Part shown: piece after piece, positions 58,486 to 64,000 of the stretch
Numbering within the stretch: the stretch's first letter is position 1
Layout of the letters: each line of letters begins with the position of its first letter
Assembly (NCBI RefSeq): GCF_027359395.1
Contig: NZ_CP114778.1
Coordinates: 992,001-1,056,000, forward strand
Length of the DNA stretch: 64,000 bases
From: Prochlorococcus marinus str. MIT 1013
GTDB taxonomy: Bacteria; Cyanobacteriota; Cyanobacteriia; PCC-6307; Cyanobiaceae
Direction of reading: 5' to 3'
Made by a program: the position numbers and the translations under genes
The notes under the pieces: generated by a model
Database searches by the model: none
Told to the model about the DNA's origin: nothing
The model's input: the letters and a program-made list of their open reading frames with translations, nothing else

Positions 58486-60111
58486 ATGTCAAACAGTAAC
58501 CCCGCTGTTTCAATAAGCAAAGATCAAGTAGCGCCAGTCGTATTGGCTATACTTGATGGTTGGGGGCACTCTGACGAAATCAAACATAATTCTATTAAAC
58601 AAGCATCCACACCTGTAATGGATGCCTTATGGCATGCCTATCCCCACACTCTTATTGAAGCCAGTGGTGCAGATGTTGGTCTCCCAGATAATCAAATGGG
58701 AAACTCTGAAGTTGGACACTTAACTATTGGCGCAGGTAGGATAATTCAGCAAGAATTGGTTCGCATATCTAATACAGTTAAAGAAAATAAGTTAATTAAA
58801 AACACAGCTCTTAATGAATTTTCAGAAAATTTAAAAAAGAATGAAGGAACTCTTCATATCATGGGCCTTTGCTCTGATGGAGGAGTTCATAGCCATATCA
58901 ATCATTTGTGCGGATTAATTCAATGGGCTTCTGAAAAAGAACTCAAAAAGGTCTCATTACATCTTTTCACTGATGGGAGAGATACTTCTGCAAAAAGTGC
59001 ATCAAAATACATAAAGAAAATAGAAGCTACAATTAAAGCAACTGGAATAGGGGAGATCTCTTCAATCTGTGGCAGATATTGGGCTATGGATCGAGATAAT
59101 CGATGGGAAAGGACTTTAAAAGCCTATGAACTACTTACTAATCCAGACTTTTTAATTAGCGATTTAACGGCAGAAGAAAGTTTAACTAAAAGCTATGAAG
59201 AAGGAATAACAGATGAATTTATAGAACCCATTAGGCTTTCTTCTTCCTTCTTAAAAGATGGAGATGGAGTGGTTTTTTTTAATTTCCGCCCTGACAGAGC
59301 TAGGCAATTAGTAAAGGCTCTCAAATTAAAAGATTTTGATGGCTTTGAGAGAGCAAATAAAAGAGATATTGACTTACTGACTTTTACACAATATGAATCA
59401 GGACTTCCTGTATCAGTTGCTTTTCCACCTGAGCCTCTAAATGATTTGTTAGGTCAAGTTGTCTCTAATCATGGATTAAATCAATATCGGACAGCTGAAA
59501 CTGAAAAATATCCACATGTAACGTATTTTCTAAATGGGGGTATTGAAAAACCATTAAAAGGGGAAGTTAGACACCTTGTTCCATCTCCAAGAGTTGCAAC
59601 TTACGATCTACAACCTGAGATGTCAGCTGACGATCTCACTGAAAGTTGTATAAAAGCAATTGAAACTGGAATTTACTCATTAGTTGTAATTAACTTTGCA
59701 AATCCAGATATGGTTGGACATTCTGGAATAATGAAAGCAGCTATCAAAGCTAATGAAAAAGTTGATAGCTGCGTTGGGAAATTATTAAATTCAATAGGTA
59801 AGTTGGGAGGATCTCTTCTAATAACCGCAGATCATGGTAATTCTGAAATGATGGTTGGCCCAGATGGCCAACCATGGACTGCACATACAACAAATCCAGT
59901 TCCGGTTATACTTATAGAGGGTGAAAAGCGAAAATTGAGTGGATATGGAAATGATATAAAGCTTCGAGAAAGCGGAGGTGGATTGTCTGATTTAGCTCCA
60001 ACTCTTTTACACCTTTTAAACTTACCAAAACCAAAAGCAATGACTGGTGAAACTCTTATTGAACCAATTAACTTACCTAAAAAGCCAAATCTAATTCCTC
60101 AGCCCGCATAA
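58486..60111 (+). CDS. gpmI: 2,3-bisphosphoglycerate-independent phosphoglycerate mutase
   Basis: 541 residues. Interconverts 3- and 2-phosphoglycerate through a phosphoserine. [20 protein letters not shown], the phosphoserine motif [40 protein letters not shown], metal-binding [12 protein letters not shown] and [10 protein letters not shown] are all present. ATG start. Same direction as secG, 10 bp downstream. Confidence 0.97.
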   Translation: MSNSNPAVSISKDQVAPVVLAILDGWGHSDEIKHNSIKQASTPVMDALWHAYPHTLIEASGADVGLPDNQMGNSEVGHLTIGAGRIIQQELVRISNTVKENKLIKNTALNEFSENLKKNEGTLHIMGLCSDGGVHSHINHLCGLIQWASEKELKKVSLHLFTDGRDTSAKSASKYIKKIEATIKATGIGEISSICGRYWAMDRDNRWERTLKAYELLTNPDFLISDLTAEESLTKSYEEGITDEFIEPIRLSSSFLKDGDGVVFFNFRPDRARQLVKALKLKDFDGFERANKRDIDLLTFTQYESGLPVSVAFPPEPLNDLLGQVVSNHGLNQYRTAETEKYPHVTYFLNGGIEKPLKGEVRHLVPSPRVATYDLQPEMSADDLTESCIKAIETGIYSLVVINFANPDMVGHSGIMKAAIKANEKVDSCVGKLLNSIGKLGGSLLITADHGNSEMMVGPDGQPWTAHTTNPVPVILIEGEKRKLSGYGNDIKLRESGGGLSDLAPTLLHLLNLPKPKAMTGETLIEPINLPKKPNLIPQPA

Positions 60112-60121
60112 TAAATAAAAA

Positions 60122-60352
60122 ATGATTATTCCACTATTATCTTGGGCATGGGCAATTTCAGGGATTTTTCTAATACTTTTAGTTCTTCTTCATAGCCCAA
60201 AAGGAGATGGAATGGGTGGTCTAGCATCAAGCGGAAGTTCTATGTTCTCTAGTGCCAGTAGTGCCGAATCAACCTTAAATAGAGCAACATGGGCTTGTCT
60301 TATATTATTTTTGACTCTTGCTGTTATTCTTAGCGCTGGATGGCTAAAATAA
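60122..60352 (+). CDS. secG: Protein translocase subunit SecG
   Basis: 76 residues. Small membrane subunit of SecYEG. Two TM segments (WAWAISGIFLILLVLLHSPK and ATWACLILFLTLAVILSAGW) flanking the conserved cytosolic loop GDGMGGLASSGSSMFSS. ATG start, 10 bp after gpmI. Confidence 0.93.
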   Translation: MIIPLLSWAWAISGIFLILLVLLHSPKGDGMGGLASSGSSMFSSASSAESTLNRATWACLILFLTLAVILSAGWLK

Positions 60353-60458
60353 AGCTAATACCTTGAGTTTTTATAGCCTTAATTGAGATATTATTCGATC
60401 TTAATTTTTATAATTATTAACGCATTATTGATCAAGTAAGTGGATATTGATTTTTAAT

Positions 60459-60503
60459 AAAAAAATCGGAGAGAAAGCTTTACGCTATCTCTCCGATTTT
60501 TTT
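60459..60503. terminator. Bidirectional Rho-independent terminator
   Basis: 16-bp inverted repeat, AAAAAAATCGGAGAGA (60459-60474) against TCTCTCCGATTTTTTT (60488-60503), between convergent secG and groEL. A-tract and T-tract on opposite sides serve both directions. Confidence 0.9.
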
Positions 60504-60523
60504 TATTAAAGATAAATGATTAA

Positions 60524-62167
<1,644 letters not shown>

Positions 62168-62216
62168 TTAATTTCGAAAAGTTTTTTGGTTTGGACTTCA
62201 GCTGAAAAGCTGAGTT

Positions 62217-62528
62217 TTAGTTGACGACAGCCAGAATGTCTTTCTCTGAGAGAAGTACGTACTCATCGCTGCCAAGTTTGATATCAGTACCTGCGTACTT
62301 ACTGTAGAGAACATTGTCTCCAACACTTACTTCAGGAGATTGACGAGAACCATCTTCGTTACGTTTTCCAGGACCAACCTGAGCAACTTCACCGACTTGA
62401 GGTTTCTCTTTAGCAGTGTCGGGAAGCAATATGCCTCCCGCCGTCTTCTCTTCTGATTCAGAAACTTTTACAAATACACGATCTCCAAGTGGCTTAACAG
62501 TGGAGACGCTGAGAGATACAGCTGCCAT
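62217..62528 (-). CDS. groS: Co-chaperonin GroES
   Basis: 103 residues. Heptameric lid of Gro[42 protein letters not shown] (mobile loop), [20 protein letters not shown] and [16 protein letters not shown] start. I see no convincing canonical CIRCE operator upstream in 62529-62752. Confidence 0.97.
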   Translation of the reverse strand: MAAVSLSVSTVKPLGDRVFVKVSESEEKTAGGILLPDTAKEKPQVGEVAQVGPGKRNEDGSRQSPEVSVGDNVLYSKYAGTDIKLGSDEYVLLSEKDILAVVN

Positions 62529-62692
62529 AAATTAGTGCAGTAGCAGAAAAAACAAAAAGCGCTTAGCGCTGACTCGATAAAGAGTATTACTCATTACCAA
62601 CGGTATTAATTTATGCATCTAAGTACTCTCAAGACCACATATATTCTGTGCGGTTGACCGAACACTAAAAAAAAATGCCTGTGAAGTGGTAG

Positions 62693-64000
<1,308 letters not shown>

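Overview
The window comes from a picocyanobacterial chromosome, almost certainly Prochlorococcus of a low-light-adapted clade I (NATL-like) type. I infer this from the low G+C, the very short intergenic gaps, several high-light-inducible (hli) mini-genes, cyanobacterium-specific families (photosystem II S4 protein, DUF3386, DUF1818, DUF2811, DUF1651), and the core order rpoZ / DUF1818 / hsp70-like / pyrR / gpmI / secG / groEL / groES / atpD. I could run no database search, so families are named from remembered motifs.

Layout. 1-10.6 kb: serA (cut by the left edge), photosystem II S4 protein, tRNA-Val(GAC), murD, small conserved proteins, a DMT transporter, a GAF/CxxC protein, a DoxX-like protein and an OsmC-like protein. 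10.7-13 kb: three tightly packed hli genes, a DUF3386 gene, a broken cupin-like ORF and a frameshifted hli gene. 13-25 kb: many small membrane or soluble proteins, an ABC-F ATPase, a DUF805 protein and a divergent exbD-exbB / tonB set. 25.1-26.9 kb: an orphan SdhA/FrdA-type flavoprotein.

26.9-54.3 kb is a mosaic accessory island. Its core is a same-strand array of six TPR genes. Three end in a GT9/heptosyltransferase-like domain of one subtype, one in a second GT9-like subtype, and one in an O-GlcNAc-transferase (SPINDLY-like) domain. The sixth lacks a transferase and abuts a 2-oxoglutarate/Fe(II) hydroxylase. The paralogues share an unusual N-terminal leader, long near-identical DNA blocks and repeated upstream segments. 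Interleaved with them are an amber-interrupted, 5'-truncated T7-type single-subunit RNA polymerase and a more decayed second copy of its 3' end. The right half of the island has a run of tiny overlapping genes, a divergent tyrosine recombinase, scattered copies of the recombinase 3' end, two DUF1651 cassettes, a truncated EVE-domain gene beside a repeat shared with the intact EVE gene, a photolyase, and a possible structured RNA followed by an hli mini-operon.

54.3-64 kb returns to stable core genome: EVE protein, DUF2811, DUF1818, rpoZ, Hsp70-like protein, pyrR, gpmI, secG, groEL-groES and the start of atpD (cut by the right edge).

Inference: the TPR transferases and the hydroxylase look like a diversifying glycan- or protein-modification locus that grew by segmental duplication together with phage-type RNA polymerase sequence. 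The recombinase and its scattered fragments mark repeated insertion of small mobile elements next to it.
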